Below, in pieces: positions 38,101 through 52,400 of a DNA stretch of 64,000 nt. Within the stretch, counting starts at the first letter, position 1. Each line of letters opens with the position of its first letter. The stretch is from Ifrita kowaldi (Eukaryota > Chordata > Aves > Passeriformes > Cinclosomatidae). The position numbers were made by a program, and so were the translations under genes. The stretch is taken from NCBI GenBank assembly GCA_013398055.1, contig VZRS01014168.1:310001-374000 (forward strand), written 5' to 3'. The notes beneath the pieces were generated by a model, which was given only the letters and a program-made list of their open reading frames with translations, was not told where the DNA came from and made no database searches.

Positions 38101-41100
38101 CTATCTGATGGTCTTTACACTGTGATTTTCAGAAGGCAACATGGCAAATCACCTTACTACCACCAGTTTGTGCACAGCTTTGAAAGTAATGTCTCCCAAA
38201 AAAATAAAACCACAAAATGAAGTATCTGTCTCTATAGGAGGAGCAATACTGCATGGGACACAAATGATGCCTGTGGCCGAGGTTGGACCTTGAACAAAAC
38301 TACTTTTGGATCATGCAAAAGACATATGTGTAGGATGGGCTGTGTAGGTGTAGGAGATGGTCCTATTGCTGGGAGACCACAACAGTTACCCCACAGGAGA
38401 GGAGTGGCAGCTGCAACAAATCTGGGATTAGGATGTATCCTTGATAGACACCATGTAAAATTACACAGTGGAGCTCAGCAGGCAGCTTTGCAAGTCAGTA
38501 AAATGTTGAAGAATAAAGAACATGAAGGCTAAGTACCTGAGAGGCTTTGGTCCTGTGGCATGAACAGAACAGCAACAAAGGAAATGTTCAGTTCCTGCTC
38601 CATTTGTGGGCAGCATTATGTGGCTGAAAGTCAGCTCTTATGTTATGCAGTGTTCTCCAGCTATCGAATAGGGATGGGACATCTTAATGTTATGAGATTT
38701 TCTAAAAATAAATTTATTACTGAAATGTTCCATTTTCAGATGTGGCAGCTATAGGATCATGTAAATACCTTTTATTAAATGGGGGAAAAAGGAAGAATAA
38801 ACTATAGAATTTATCAATTTTAGTTCCCTGCTTCTCAAAGCATGAGCGATGAAACTATCAAATGAACAAATGCCTATTTCATTTGTCTTCTTTTTGAAGT
38901 GGAAAATTAAATCTCAGTCACAAAATATTCTGAAAGTGTTATTTTTTTTCCTAATTGATTTAAAACACTTGCTTTCTAAATCTGAAAAGTTGCAAACAAC
39001 ATCCACACTCTGATTTTCTTGAAAGAATTCTGCACCATATGTAAGCTGTTAGGCATCTGTTTTGTCCTTGTGTACATGTCAAATCATACTCCAGCTCAGT
39101 CTTGATTGTCCTATTGTGGATCAAAGCCATGTTTTGCAAAAATGCACGACGTTGAAGCTATGCTCACTTACAGCCTCACTGTTAATGCCACCAAAATAAA
39201 TTTTATCAACTTCCTTTTTTCAGCGAACAGCTGACATTTCTTTTGGCAAAATGAACCACAACACTCCTGATCTGACGTCAACGGGCTGACAACGGCTTTG
39301 TACCAGATGAAGCTGTTCATGGCTGAAGTGGGTGCTCTGCACCAAACCACGTGTACCACTGCTGTTCTGAATGGCAACAAAAGTTTTCACAATATCAATA
39401 ACTTTCTAGTTCTTTTAGTCGCATAAAAATTTGGAGCTGGGCACTATGTTTGATTTTGAAATAAATGGATTTTTAAAATATCAGTGTCAAACATGCAGTA
39501 TATTTGGTATACTGGACCCAGGTGGGCTTTTTCTTGGAAATTAAGACATTCTGATTAAACCTGATATTACATTTTCCTGATAAATTTATTTACCAAGAGC
39601 TTTCATAGCTTTCTATAATTGAATAAATAGAAGTGAGTTATTTAATTTTCCTTTTCTTTCCTTAGTGAAATATCTGTTGTGATTTTTGCTTTCTTTGGAC
39701 TGCTTTTCTTCCATGAAAACAGGAGAATATTTCTGTTCTGCTAGACCACCAAGCAGGCTTTCATTTCAGGAAAGGTCATTTTAGCATCTGCAGTCCTTCA
39801 GGTAGCGAAAATATAAAGGGTTTTCTTAGTAGTGGAGAGTACATGCTTCTGCCTGAAAATTAAGTTCCAAGGCATTTTAAAAAATATCTTTAAACAAATT
39901 TGTAATTGTTATTAATTATTTAATTCTTACACAGGTCTAAGGAATTCTAGTAGGGAAAAAAAAGGGGACTTATTTTAACTGGAATGTCAATTTCTAAGTA
40001 TGCTTGAAAGAGCATCTCACAGTTATTCAGTTTCCTGTACCTGACTTAAGGTCCAGCTTAGCTGTGATTCCATCACAGCTTGAGAGCTTAAGAGACTTGA
40101 TTGCTCTTCCTATTAATCACCAAGTTTTGTTGTACTTGTCGAACTTTAATTTCCTCTGTCAGCATTGCTGTTACACTACTCAATGAGCTCTTCATGAGGC
40201 TGCACAATATAATTTCCATATCATGGGACCCAGCAATCTCTAAAGTTTTGTTGATCCTACTGTTTCATCCAATGCAGCTATACAGCATTTCCCCCAAATT
40301 TGCTCAGATGTCATCCTCATAAATTTCTTAGTCATGATTGCTTTCATCTGTATAATAGACCTTGCTTTTGAGCAATCTTGAACTATCAGTACTATATATT
40401 GCCCACTAGGAAATTACTTCAATAATGTTGCAACCAACCTTCCTATAGGACACTTGTCTGTTCTCAATAAGATACAGGAGTAATAACTCCACAATACAAG
40501 TTCTGCAAATTAAGGTGTATACATTTGTGTCAAAATATCCCTCTTTTCTGAAAACTTAGGAAGTCATCAACAGTGTTTTAAAAAAGTATTAACTGTCATA
40601 GGCAAGCCTGGCAAAACTCAGATTAGTTTAACATATTTTTCTGGTCTGGGCACCTATATGAAAGTTGCATCTGTGTGTTTGGCCATAAGCTATCTGCAGC
40701 TTAAAATTGTAGAACAATAAAATAAAGAGTGTGTGGCCACCACTAGCCTTAGGATGCTGAAAATCATACAACTAGAACAACCCACAAGGTCAAAGAAGTA
40801 TTTCTCTATAAGCATTGGCAGTAAGTAGGAGCTGATTTATGATTTTGTAGCAAGGCATACAGATAAAACATCCAGAAATGAACAGATTTGTTTCAGGAAT
40901 GATAGTTGTCTGCTTTTTATTGATTAATGTAATTTAATTTTAGCGCCTTTTTAAATAGTCATTTCCCACTTCTCCCTTGGTAGAAATAGAGAACAGAAAA
41001 TACGTGTGGCAAACATAAACATTTTACTGTCCTCTCAGCTGCATTGTATCACATACAATTTCATATCTCGGGTCATTTTCAAATTCAGAGCCTCCAAGAG

Positions 41101-41294
41101 GTTAAGGATTGCAGTTTAAACGGCAACTGAGGGGCTTTTGAACTGAGCTTTGCCATCCTGTCGAGATACAGAATGTTGGGTTTAATGATTCTGCCTCCCA
41201 CTTTTTGGAAAATTCTCATATTAGTTTTTAATTATTGCTTTTGACAGTGCTCAAGCAAAAATTACCTCAGATTTTCAGAGAATGAAGCGGATAA
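32140..41294. other. Unassigned non-coding DNA
   Basis: More than 9 kb without a recognisable gene or transposon. Open frames reach 119 codons at 35714-36073 (plus), which is within chance. At 36300-36345 the 12-base unit TGCATACATGTA occurs twice, 33 bases apart. A segment at 39225-39365 holds several CpGs (for example around GACGTCAACGGGCTGACAACG) in otherwise CpG-poor DNA and could be an old insertion, but I cannot name it. Confidence 0.6.
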
Positions 41295-41319
41295 CCAAGC
41301 ACACCATATGTGTGCTTGG
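41295..41319. repeat. Perfect inverted repeat, 10-bp arms
   Basis: CCAAGCACAC (41295-41304), five bases CATAT, then GTGTGCTTGG (41310-41319), the exact reverse complement. The arms are GC-rich, so the hairpin would be stable and a chance origin is less likely than for A/T palindromes. No flanking element is recognised. Confidence 0.9.
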
Positions 41320-44300
41320 CCACTAATTAAGGACATAGCTGTATAATGGCATAGCTGCATAAACAGTGCAGAGGGAGGAGGTCAGTCTGAGAACAAAAAA
41401 ATTATCTAAAGGCTATGATCTTGTTTATGAACAGACTGATTCATGTAAATTCACTCAAAGTTGAGAATTGTTTAACGATTCTGTTATGCAAACAAATCTG
41501 CTATACACATTGTTTGCAAGATATCAGTGTGAGTACTGAATCTTCATCCTACATGGCTGGCTATATAAAGAACATGGCACGTCTTGATCCTTGGTTATTA
41601 GATTTCGGCTGTAGAAAGTGCTTTTACTAGAATATCAAATGACTATATGATTTCACTGCCAAACAAACTTTTACATATAAGCAAATCACTGCAACAAGCT
41701 CTAAATATTCATTAATATTAATGAACAATATTAATATTAAACATAGATTTCCTGCTTTAAGATTGCATTTTAAATGTAATTGAAATGCATTCTATGGGAT
41801 ACTAATAATGTTTTATTTTTATTTAATAAGGATTCCATATATTTACCATCAGTGTAGTATTAACCTGCCTCACTGAACAATGATTTTACCTGTTCTCAGA
41901 ATTTCGAACGTAATATACTTCATGCCAGCTTTTGGTACTGTCATGGTTTGAGTCTCATCATTGTATACGGTTATTGACTGCAACAAGTCATGACAAGATT
42001 CACAGTGACACGAGCAAAATTCCCTGGCTGTAATCTTAACCTGTTGGACAAAGGAAATACCAGCATAAATTTTAATAAGGACAAGATTTATAAGTCTAGG
42101 ACAGCTAATGAATGTTAAAATTTAAGCCTAGATTGCTCATTCAGGTGGGAAGGAGGAGTGAACACAGATAATTCAAGTATTGTCTATATCTATATAAAAT
42201 ACTTATGACACTGCTTGAGGAGCTGCTTAGCATTTGCTGCTGAAATCAAGACCATTTATAGCAGTGTCAAACCAAAGGATTTACTCCATCTGGAGTAGCT
42301 GAAGTAGGTGCCCAGAACTCCTTCTATGTACATAGCTATTCCCTAGTCCCACTGGCAAAATAACCCGGTTGGTTCATGGAAAATGTCATGCAAGTAAGAG
42401 TGTACAAATGCACTGAAAGGTGAAGGGCATTACAGAGTAAATTATCATAATACCTGCTGCTGTGTCTTACAGATAAACTGTGCTGTGCCAGGCTGGCTGG
42501 CAATGCTTTTATTTTGTAGAGACTGTATTTAATTTTATGTAAGAAAAGACAGCAGCAACAGATACTCATAGAGGGAATAACTGAGCAGATAGTGAAGGCT
42601 ATAGGGCATTAGCAATGCTAAGAAGCCTCAAACAGTCCTTAGAGGAATGGGAGTTTCATAACAGAGTCTGAATGTGTCTCAAATATCATGCTGACGTTTG
42701 TCACCAATGAATTTCCCACACTGTGGGAGTTTTAAAGAATGACTTATTGGCTTATTGGCCTACTCAACCCGTGCATGCAAATCTGAAGAGACAGATTCAC
42801 TACATTTTTACATGTCCTTAATATTCCAAAGCCTTAGGATTCAAGTATTGCTCACAGGTTGGTGAGCATACACATGGGAGAGTGTGGGGAAGGACTGGGA
42901 ACACAAGCAAAACAGAAATTACAAGACAGGTCATTGTAGTCCAGCGTGTTATGAGGCAGCACAGAATAAATAAGTAATTCAGAACAAAGTGTCTTGTTCT
43001 GGAAATGAAGACATTTTAAAAGATCAAATACGATTTTATAGTTGTGAGTTACTTGCATGAGATTTTCATTCTGTGATATTAAAGCAGTGTCAGAAAGACC
43101 AGCTAAAGCTGCTTCCTTTGCCACACTTAATCTTGAATTGTCAAGTAATTTTAGTGTTAGAGAGTTCTTGAAATATTTCTCTTTCCTTTATGAAAAATAC
43201 CATTCCCTGTTCAGGGTGGATAATCCTGGCCTAGTGACGTGTCCTCTGGAATATCATCACAGGATTTCTACATGGACAGCCTTCAGCTCCAGCAGCACTG
43301 CAGCCACACAGAGCTAACACCGAGTTCAAGGACTGACAATTATCAAAGATTACTGATTTCAGGGAACAGTTCAAAGCTGTCACCAGGTTGGCCTCTGTTC
43401 AGCCCACTCCACCTTTCCCTCCCTCAGAGCAGTTCTTTAGGCTTCTGGTTAAAAATGCCTGTGTGTGGGAGACGAGACCCTTGGTCGATAGTGGTTATAA
43501 AAGCTTTCTCAGGACAGCTGAATGAAGCCTAGGTATTTTGAACTGGACTGTTTTAAAAGTTTCTATCAAAATGCACTTTTCATTGAAAATGGCTGCCTTT
43601 TTTTTCCTGTGATCTATTTTCTAGTAATAGTTTTAATGTACTAAATGAAAATTTAAACCCACTTCATCAGGTAGATGAACATGTAGTAATTTTTTTCATT
43701 GTTTCCCACTTTTTTCCCTGTGTCCCACCCTTTTCAACTTTTTCCAGATTAAAAGAAATAATGAGAAAGGCAAGACTAAAACTAAAAATTTAAAGACTTG
43801 TTACATTAAAAACTTCAAAATTCTTTCAGTGATCAGAATGAAAGGAAAAGAGGCTTTTTACAACATAGTATCTACACTTTCACATAAATTATTTTACATT
43901 TGAAATAATTTTTTAAATCTATTTGAAGAATCCATGAAACTTTGGAAAAGAAATGGCACAAATGCCTGAAAATTACATCCCTGATGAAGTTACTGTCATC
44001 AATGCAGCCAAGCGTTTGACATCTCTGTGTAGGTCTACAAAAATATACAAAAATAAGAGTATTCACTAGGGGGAGTAAAGTGGATTTATTTTTACTTTTT
44101 TTCAGGCAAGTTTTTTGCTTCTTAGGTGTTAAGTATTTCCGGGGTTCTGCAAACTTGCAAATGAGCGTTGGAAACACACACTGAAGGGATTCCAGGACAG
44201 AGAGGGAGCGTCAGGGAAAGATGAACAGGTCACACACAGCTCCAAAGATGAAAGAAAGACAGCAACATGTATGGCTCTCCTGGATGCTTCCAAAGAGATA

Positions 44301-47300
44301 ACGAACAAAGCAAAACATAAATCAGTGACAATCAGGAACACAGGTTTCACTGTCTACTCCTAGAACTGGGATTCTCAAGGACGGACATGTCTCAACAACT
44401 GTGTTGCCCGTGCACAGAAATACCCTGCTGTTTGGTAATGCTGCTTTGCTGGTGATGCCAGCACCATTTTTGTTCATTTGAGGTACTGGGGGTTAATACT
44501 AGGAGAGATTTTCCAACCTATTTAGCCATGTGTTGTGAAGTTGGTAGACCTTTGACTGCTAAGTGCTGACAGGGTCCTGTGAACCCTAGAAATGATAGCA
44601 AGATGTTATTCTGCTGGTGAGGTGCAAGCAGATAAAGAACAAAGTAGCACATAATTCAGCAGAAGCCAATTAGGGCACTCCCACTCCAAAAAAATTTCAA
44701 GGAGCTGAGGAAAAGAGATGAGCCATGATTATTATGCACATTGGGAATCTGTCACAGCCATAAATTTGAAATAAAACCCCTATTGCTACAGGAACTGGGC
44801 AAGTCGTCAGTAAACACTCCAGAACTGGGGACTGGCAAAACTGTACATCAGAATTAATGTTTCGGAAGGGTAAACACGTCCAACAAAAACCTGTTCTTGC
44901 CACATTTGCATTATATTTTGGCATCCTATTTTTTGCAAGATACGATACTGGGAAGAACTCAGAATAAATAGCACAGAAAAAAATGGGAGGAATCTTGGTC
45001 TGACTTATCTCTTTTCCAATTCGAACAGGAGTTCTATACTAGTAATGGGGATTACGAAATCCTGGGAGACAGCCTTGAACCTGAGAAATGGCTGCGTGCT
45101 GCTCGAGCTGCTACAAAAATTTGTATGCAGAATTAATGCTTAAGGAAAAATCTGCTTCAGTTTCAGGTGTCTGGGCACCTTGTGGTTTCAATAATTTAAA
45201 CAAACAGTAATCAGCAACTGTTAAACAGCTGTTACTTGATCCCCCATGCTAGAGATAAAATGATTACATAGAAAAATAGTTATTTATCTCATTATATAGA
45301 CGGCAAAACCAAATATGGGAATGCTTTAATGCATTGACTAGAGCCACCAAGAGTATAACCCAAGGGCACCAAGGAAAATATCAACACACTGCTAAAAGTC
45401 AGTTTAAGCCTGAAGAATGGGCGAGAAGAAACATTATGTTGAAAACTGGCTTGTTCTTAGTGCAGAGAAGCTTTTCATTTCTTCTAAAGCGCTGACAGGG
45501 TCACAATGACTGACTGAGGATTTTAAGACAATTTTGAAAGCATCTGAGTGACATCTAGGAGCATATTACCATCAACATTCAATGGAACACAGTTATTCTA
45601 TTATCTTTTTACTGCAGAAAATGCTGTTTTGTCTCAAGGCTGTTCCAGCCCTTGGTATGTAGTCATGCCTATGTTCTAACTTGTTGGGTCATTCACCTGT
45701 CTGATCTCCAGGAAAGAAATGCAAAAATGTTCAGGTAACTCAGGGTCATTGTTTCCAATGAAAATTGTTTGTTCTTGCCTGATGGTGTTTTTTTTTGTTT
45801 TGGACTGTGCCTGGAATAAGTACTCAGGACTTGTGAATACACCTATTTGGTGTATTGGTTCTAAGGACTCCATATACAAAATACACAATTCTTGTGAATA
45901 AAAGGTGAATTTTTTTTTCTTGACACAACAAATTTAAAGGTAATGGACACATTCTCTGATTGGGCAGTAACACAGGCTTTCCAAGTCTTTTGGGAAGCTG
46001 AATGACACCTGTTCTTTTCAAATTTTCTTTTTCTTACCTTTTCTTCATATGTTCTTCAACTGTGCTTTATCTGACGTATCTCCAAAAGGTGTGATCTCCA
46101 CATGAATGACTAAATAATTAATCAGATTTTGAAATTAGAGATTCCAGCTGCATAACATCAGAAACTTTGTATAATTAATACAAGCAATAATTTTTGCGAA
46201 TATATTCTGTGCATTTTTGTGATATTTTTATTACCAGTTCAGGAGTAACTGGGAAAATATATAGGGGATATATACATTTTTCCATACGTGGTTTAGGTAT
46301 TGGATGTGATTTTGTTCTACAGACTAAGACAAGAAACCTGAGAGAAGTTGAGTTGGTCCATTGATCAAAATATTCATTTCTGAGAAGACCCTGATATCAT
46401 AAAATTGTGCAAAGGGGAAGAGTATACAAACCTGACAATCACTTTCTGGTGTCTCATTCTGTGTATAAAGATTATTACTAACAGAAAAGAAAAGTTAGGC
46501 TATGCAGAGGTAATACTAAAAATCTGATTATTTTCCTGTCTTTCAGTCTTATAACTTTTCTGTACCTGTTGAATTATGGTGCATTGTATGTCCCACCACC
46601 TGTCAACAACTATTGAGTGTGCCCCCCAGATGTTGATTCATCAATGTTTTCAGGAATACTGCTGCTGTAAAAGATAGAAGAAGGGTTGTTAATGCCCTTG
46701 GAAATAAAAGCAGACTAGTTGAATGAAAGTTTTTTGCTTTGATAATACTCCAAGTCTTCCTTTCCTTCACTGAAAGAAATTTGCCTGCTTCTGGCTGAAG
46801 TTGCAAACACAAGCATGAAATCCAAATTTTTAGTTGAAAATTGTCAATGAAACATTACGTAACATAAAGTTTCAACTTTCTCGATTAAGCCATTTCATAT
46901 TGATTTCTTTTTAGCAGGGAAATGTTATGTGATGGGAAGCCAGTAACACATTTGATGTGTTAGTTTCTATTGTAACACCTACTAGGAGCTTCACTGATGG
47001 GCTGGAAGGCCCTGATTACTGGCTCAGCACTCGACATTGAACATGGCAAGAAACAACTTGTGGTAAAGATGGATGACATGAGACAGAGTAAGTTCAAAGA
47101 TTGTGGAATGCAGCCAGAAGAAATCAGCTGTGCCCTATGAAGTCAGAAAGCTACGTGTGAGTATTCCTCTCTGATAGACAGTGTTTAAAAGCCTTTCAGG
47201 GACCAAACATGTCTCAGTGTTTTCCATGCACTGTATAGTTTCTCGTCTCTCCTTTGTCACGAGTGGCAAAGACATGCCTTTGCACAGCTCTCAACAGGGA

Positions 47301-49170
47301 TCAGTATCCAAAGCGAGGTTCTGGGACATATGGGTACTGTCTTATTTATACACAAACCACAAATGTATCATCACTGCACAGGATGCCACCCTTGCCGCTC
47401 AGGCTTACTCCTCCATATGAGTTGTGACTCCTCTACAACACTTTGAGCAAGGGCAATAACATCCACCTCCTTCCATTTCCTTGAACTCCCATATCTACTC
47501 TTCTTCCTCTGATCATTTTCAGGGTCGACTCTGGTTTTTGTGCACTGCTCGAAACATCAGTTTGTCACTGAAGCTGCTCCATTGTCTGTGGGGTGTTGCT
47601 CAGGCTGTGTCTAAATGCTTTGGATTTGGCATTAAAGGGAGGAATCTTGTCTGGCTCTTTCTGGTCAATAACAGCACTCCCAGCCAACAGCTGACTCAGT
47701 ACCTCCACTTCCAGGCTGTAAAGATGAGTCACCTACCCTGATTCCAAAAACTTTTTGGTAGTTTAATCCTGAGTCCAGATCTTGTCAAACCATGACTCTC
47801 TTCAACTTTTCTACTCTTAAAAATAACATTTGTCTCTCAGAAACAAAAATAAATGGGTATTGTTTTAACACTTACCCATAAAATGGCAGGTTTTTTCACT
47901 ACTGAAGAAAGATTTCCAATTTTAGGCCAATATGATTCCCATTGGGAGATCTGACAATAGTTACAAAAATCTTTACTCAAATGTGAAGTTGTTTGGAACT
48001 AAGTTAAATAGCTTTCAACAAGGAAAAAAAGTATGCATTATCGTAAAAATTCTATTTTGCACATGAATTTGATTCGGGTCACACAGATAAATGTTTAATA
48101 TTTTCATTCCTTACTCATGCAAAGTAAGGCAGGTAAAAAAAATCCTTGGAAATACATGCATTAAACTTGGAACCTTAGCTACTCTGTGTGTAATGAAGCT
48201 AGTTCTCTACATTTAAAGTACACTTCAGTACAATGCTTGAGGGCCTAGTGGAGTGTCTGGTGTGAACCCTATGTGTCGGTGGGTAAATGAATGGGGAATT
48301 GTTTTTTAAATGTTATTAAAAATTGTTTCGTCTATACCTCACTAACTGGCCCATATAATATTTTGTTAGTGATGTAAACTTCAGATGATCGGTTCTAGTT
48401 CACCTCAGTTGTGAAACCTCTAGTGAAAAATAAACTGGCACATACCTGGATTTAAAAAAAAAGACAAAAATCTAAAGGGATTTTTCTGGTTTACCAAGAT
48501 ACTTTAAATTTCTTGAGAGCTAAGAAAAGATATACAGTTCAGTGGCTGATATAAATGTTATCATGTTTTCATTCCAGTGTAAATACAACTCAGCTATGTT
48601 ACCTTTACAGTAATATTCTGTTCTTAAAATACATAATTGGAAAAAATTATAAACTGTTTGAATTGATCTTCAATAATAAATGCAAACCCAATAAGTTTCA
48701 GGTTTAAAGGAGTTTTGAAATTTGAAATTTGAATATTTTTGTTGTGATTCTCATGCATTCTATGATATTAATGTTAAAGGCCCTTGTTGAAAAATGTATT
48801 TCATTACTTTGCAGCCAGTGACTGAGTTATTGAGCATTCAGACACAACCACAGGAAACTGGCATGTGTATCCTACACAGAAATGGGAGGGGATAGAAAAG
48901 CTCAGTCATAAAATTATATATATTTATATACATTTATACAGGGCATTATGATTACTTCACTTGACACAGAGATACACCAGTAAATCAAAACACTTGTTTA
49001 AAGATTAGTAAAGATATTTTTTGATTCCACTTCACTGTGTGAGTCTCTAGGAAGGTGCTAGAGCATGATAGAGAGAATATATCTTCTTTTATTTTCCTGA
49101 AATTTCTATTAATTCTAACTGTTCCTTTGGATCATCCTTATAATTTATTTAATATAATTCGTACAGCAGC
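41320..49170. other. Unassigned non-coding DNA
   Basis: No gene or transposon is recognised in nearly 8 kb. An exon-like segment at 46986-47087 (plus, 102 bases, donor AGA|GTAAGT) is open in one frame but has only a fair acceptor and no partner exon, so it is not called. Open frames of 90-101 codons at 42852-43124, 43239-43532 and 43872-44177 match nothing known. At 41708-41740 AT-rich palindromes (CATTAATATTAATG) cluster. Confidence 0.6.
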
Positions 49171-49445
49171 AATCATATAATAGAATTATAGAATGGTTTT
49201 GGTTAGAAGGGATCTCAAAGATCATTTAGTTCCAACTCTCCCACCAGGGACAGGGGTGCCACCCAGTTCACCATGTTGCTCAGGGCCCCATCCAACCGTG
49301 AACACTTCCAGAGATGGGGCATCCACAACTTCTCTGGGCAGCCTGTTCCAGTGCCTCGCCATCCTCTGAGTAAAGAATTTCTTCCTCACTTGTCTTTACA
49401 TTCCCAAGATTTTCCAGTTCCCCCTGGATATCATCCCTTCCTCCT
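49171..49445 (-). mobile_element. CR1 LINE 3' fragment (best preserved copy)
   Basis: The plus strand reads as the reverse complement of a CR1 3' end: octamer-like AATTATAGAATGG, GGTTAGAAGGGATCTCAAAGA, TCATTTAGTTCCAACTC, a CCCCATCCAACCGTGAACAC block, TTCCAGAGATGGGGCATCCA, TCTCTGGGCAGCCTGTTCCAG, and GTGCCTCGCCATCCTC with AAAGAATTTCTTCCTCAC. The element is 5'-truncated. From about 49450 to 49510 a CACCTTTCAATTTGGTGCCATT stretch may be CR1 sequence from further upstream, brought close by an internal deletion, but this is unsure. No open reading frame of the LINE is present. Confidence 0.95.
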
Positions 49446-52400
49446 GTTGTGTCAATTGCACCTTTCAATTTGGTGCCATTACAGTTACTAGACCCCTCCC
49501 TTGATAGATAAAATAAATGTGAAGAATGTCTGCAGGATTACCAAGACATTTGAGATTTACTTTTCCATTAAAAGGAAGTTCATAGTGAATCAACACAGTC
49601 TTCAGTCCAGTGGTCCAGACATTGGACTTTTCATATACCACCAAGGATCAATACCTGGAAAACTTTATGTTTTTTATGGTTTTAGTTTTGTATTGTGAAA
49701 GACATGCTGTACAGTCTAGGACAGCTCACACTTTTCATCAGTTAGTCAAAAAGTCTTTCCGTTTTCTTCTTCATTAAGTGGAAAATAAACATGAATACAC
49801 AGAATATGAATACACAGAATTCAAGACTATAAAAAGTGTTAAAATAACATAGAAAACTAAAAACAGTAGAAAAATTACCAAACACAGTATGTTTTGATAA
49901 TGAGTTGTGCCAAGCTCCATTTCAGACAGAACTGTGTCTATGGCTACATTAGTCTGAGTTGTATCACGAGAGTGGTATAGGATGAGAAAGAATTCCTGGA
50001 AGGGTGGGATACAGTTCTTCCCACAGCTCAGTGCTCACAACCCCGTTGCTCATACTGCCTGTGTTTCATGCTCAAAGAGCCTGGGCTCCCATCTGTCCTG
50101 TGAAAGCTATCAGAATTTCCTTCTCCCCCAGTGTTTATTTTCTTCTGTCATGGTATATTCCCTGGTATACCATACCTTGGGCTGATCTGGCAGTGAGAGA
50201 TGGTGCCTTGCATTGGGTGGGTCAATGAAAACAAGTTTGGCAAAGCAAGCACGGGGCGCTCTCAGTATGGACAAAGCACTGCAAGCAGTCTCAACCATGG
50301 TGGTAAAGTCAGAGGTGACAGATTTAGACAACAGGGCTAGGCTTTCATCAGTTAAGTCTGATCAAGTGTCTGAAGGTCCCAGATAACCTCCTTGACATCT
50401 GAGCAACAGAACAATATGTAGATGAAGCTTTCATCATGCAGTGAAATCAGAATAGGCAATAATTGTATATTAATTACATATATATCATAATAATATATGC
50501 TAAATATGTTAGTGAACACAACCCACCAAAATCTTTCCGAAAGACACCTTTGCACATAACAGGGAGCCTCCTTCTGTACGTGAAAAGATGTCCTACATTT
50601 GCATCAAGACTTCCTTGCACTGCTTTGTCAGAAAAAGCCTGTAGATAAAGGAGAGAAGAAGCCCTCAAGAAAATTGACATTTCCAGTGCTGGTGCTTGTT
50701 TGTAGGAAAAGAAAAATGTTTTATAGTTGTGATCCCAAATATGTTTCTGACACCTTTTCAGTGAGCCTAAGCTTCATAGGCAGCCCAAGTTGGACCATCT
50801 GCAGCCTTCCCTGTTCCCTGGGTTTCTTACCGCTCTTCAGGCATATCAACAGCTTTTCAGCAGGTCTTGCTGCTCTATTCCAAACCTGCTAAAAGCTCCT
50901 TTAAAATTGTTTTAAAGAGGGAATAATAAAAAATATCTCATAAAATCCAAAACCATAGCAACAGCCAAGGATGGGACAACATTTAATTGTCTTTGTTTGC
51001 AGCAAAGGAGGTTTTCAATCAAACTAGAAAGTTCAAAACTGGTTTCAGATTGAGTGAGATAGTAACGGCAAGAGTACAGGTTTCCTTAGAAGGAAACAGA
51101 CAATCCTTGCCCCTTGCAATGCCTTTACAGAAATCACCTACACCAACAACACTGTTCCAAGTTCAAAGCCTCACATTTATTTAAACTTGAATTGTAGAAA
51201 TATTTGTAACTTGTAGAATTATTTGTAGCTCTGCAAGGTCATCCATTGATATCTGATGCTTTTCACAAAAGCCAAACTATCAGCAATCTTTGGGTGATAG
51301 TTGAAGTGCAGGGAATGATACCATAGAAGTGACATCCTTTTTGGATCCCATTCTCAATTGTTTTGTTGCAAAACCTGAGGTTTGTGTTATAGGCTTAAAA
51401 TTAGTTTATTTCACATAGAATAAATACAGAAGATGGAATCTTCATAAGGAACCTTAATTAATTTCTAAATAATTTAGCTAAGACTGAATATGACAAATAT
51501 AGGAACATGCATAGGAAAGGCAGCTGTCATCAGCTAACACACGATATCCTGTGTACTGCACGTGACTGCATACAAAGTCACACAGAATCACTGAACAGGA
51601 ATGGCATATGATTGGTAGTAATAATTGTGGCCTGCTAGAGGAACTATTTTTGTTGAGTATTAAACTTTATTTCACTGCAGTGAGAAAAAAAAGTCTTCAG
51701 CCAATCAACTCTGCCACCACACATAAAGGAAGGTGGTGAAACGCTGAAATTTATTATATGTGGAGTGCCTTTGGGGCATATAATTTGTCCCCCTCGTTCA
51801 TTTTGACAGCATTCTCAGGATAGCATTCCAGAGTTTATTTTATATACTATACATCTTTAATCCTCTCAGATCATGCACTCTGAAAGTTCTCCCTCTTCTC
51901 TTATCAGGCAGAAGATATTTGTCTTACCCCAGCCCTTTGGCCTAATGAAGACCCTTTTCTTTCCAGCAGGAAGTTTAAGAACTGAATTCATATAAGGAAT
52001 TTCAAGAACATCTCTCAAAAAGATGAAACCCACTTAGGACGCATTATAGGAAATAATTCATCATTCCACCTCTTGTATACAATCAATAACACTAAAAGAC
52101 TGTCTTGTCATCTTATCAGGCTACATAGGTTTTAGCAGTTCCTTTATTAAGCCTGGAAAAGAAAGAAAGGAGAGGGGGATTCTTTGAACATCCAAACACA
52201 GTGTCACACTGAGTGTGATCCTGACACTGCCCAGGGAACCTGCTATCCTTTGTTTACAGATGGATCTGTGATAACGCGACAGCTCAGATGGAAGGTCACT
52301 CCAGAGGACAAGCAGGGGGTTCTTTTCCATCATCCCTGAATCCTGGAAACGGTGGAGTTGACCACCCTGGTTATCCAGGCTCTCTGTTAAATTCTACTTT

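Noticed and set aside
41938..42060. TGTCATGGTTTGAG, which resembles the end of avian retroviral LTRs
   Set aside because: Only the first dozen bases agree. The sequence beyond does not follow any LTR I know. The similar TGTCATGGTTTGAC at 3352 fails for the same reason.
46037..46140. Good minus-strand splice donor (AAG|GTAAGA, at 46037) with a protein-like frame beside it
   Set aside because: The attractive frame (VEITPFGDTSDKAQLK) runs into a TGA before the donor, and the other frames also contain stops, so it cannot be an internal coding exon.
46986..47087. Exon-like segment of 102 bases with donor AGA|GTAAGT and one open frame
   Set aside because: The acceptor is only fair and the last exonic base is A where G is usual. 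No partner exon in compatible phase was found, and an open frame of 33 codons is common by chance.
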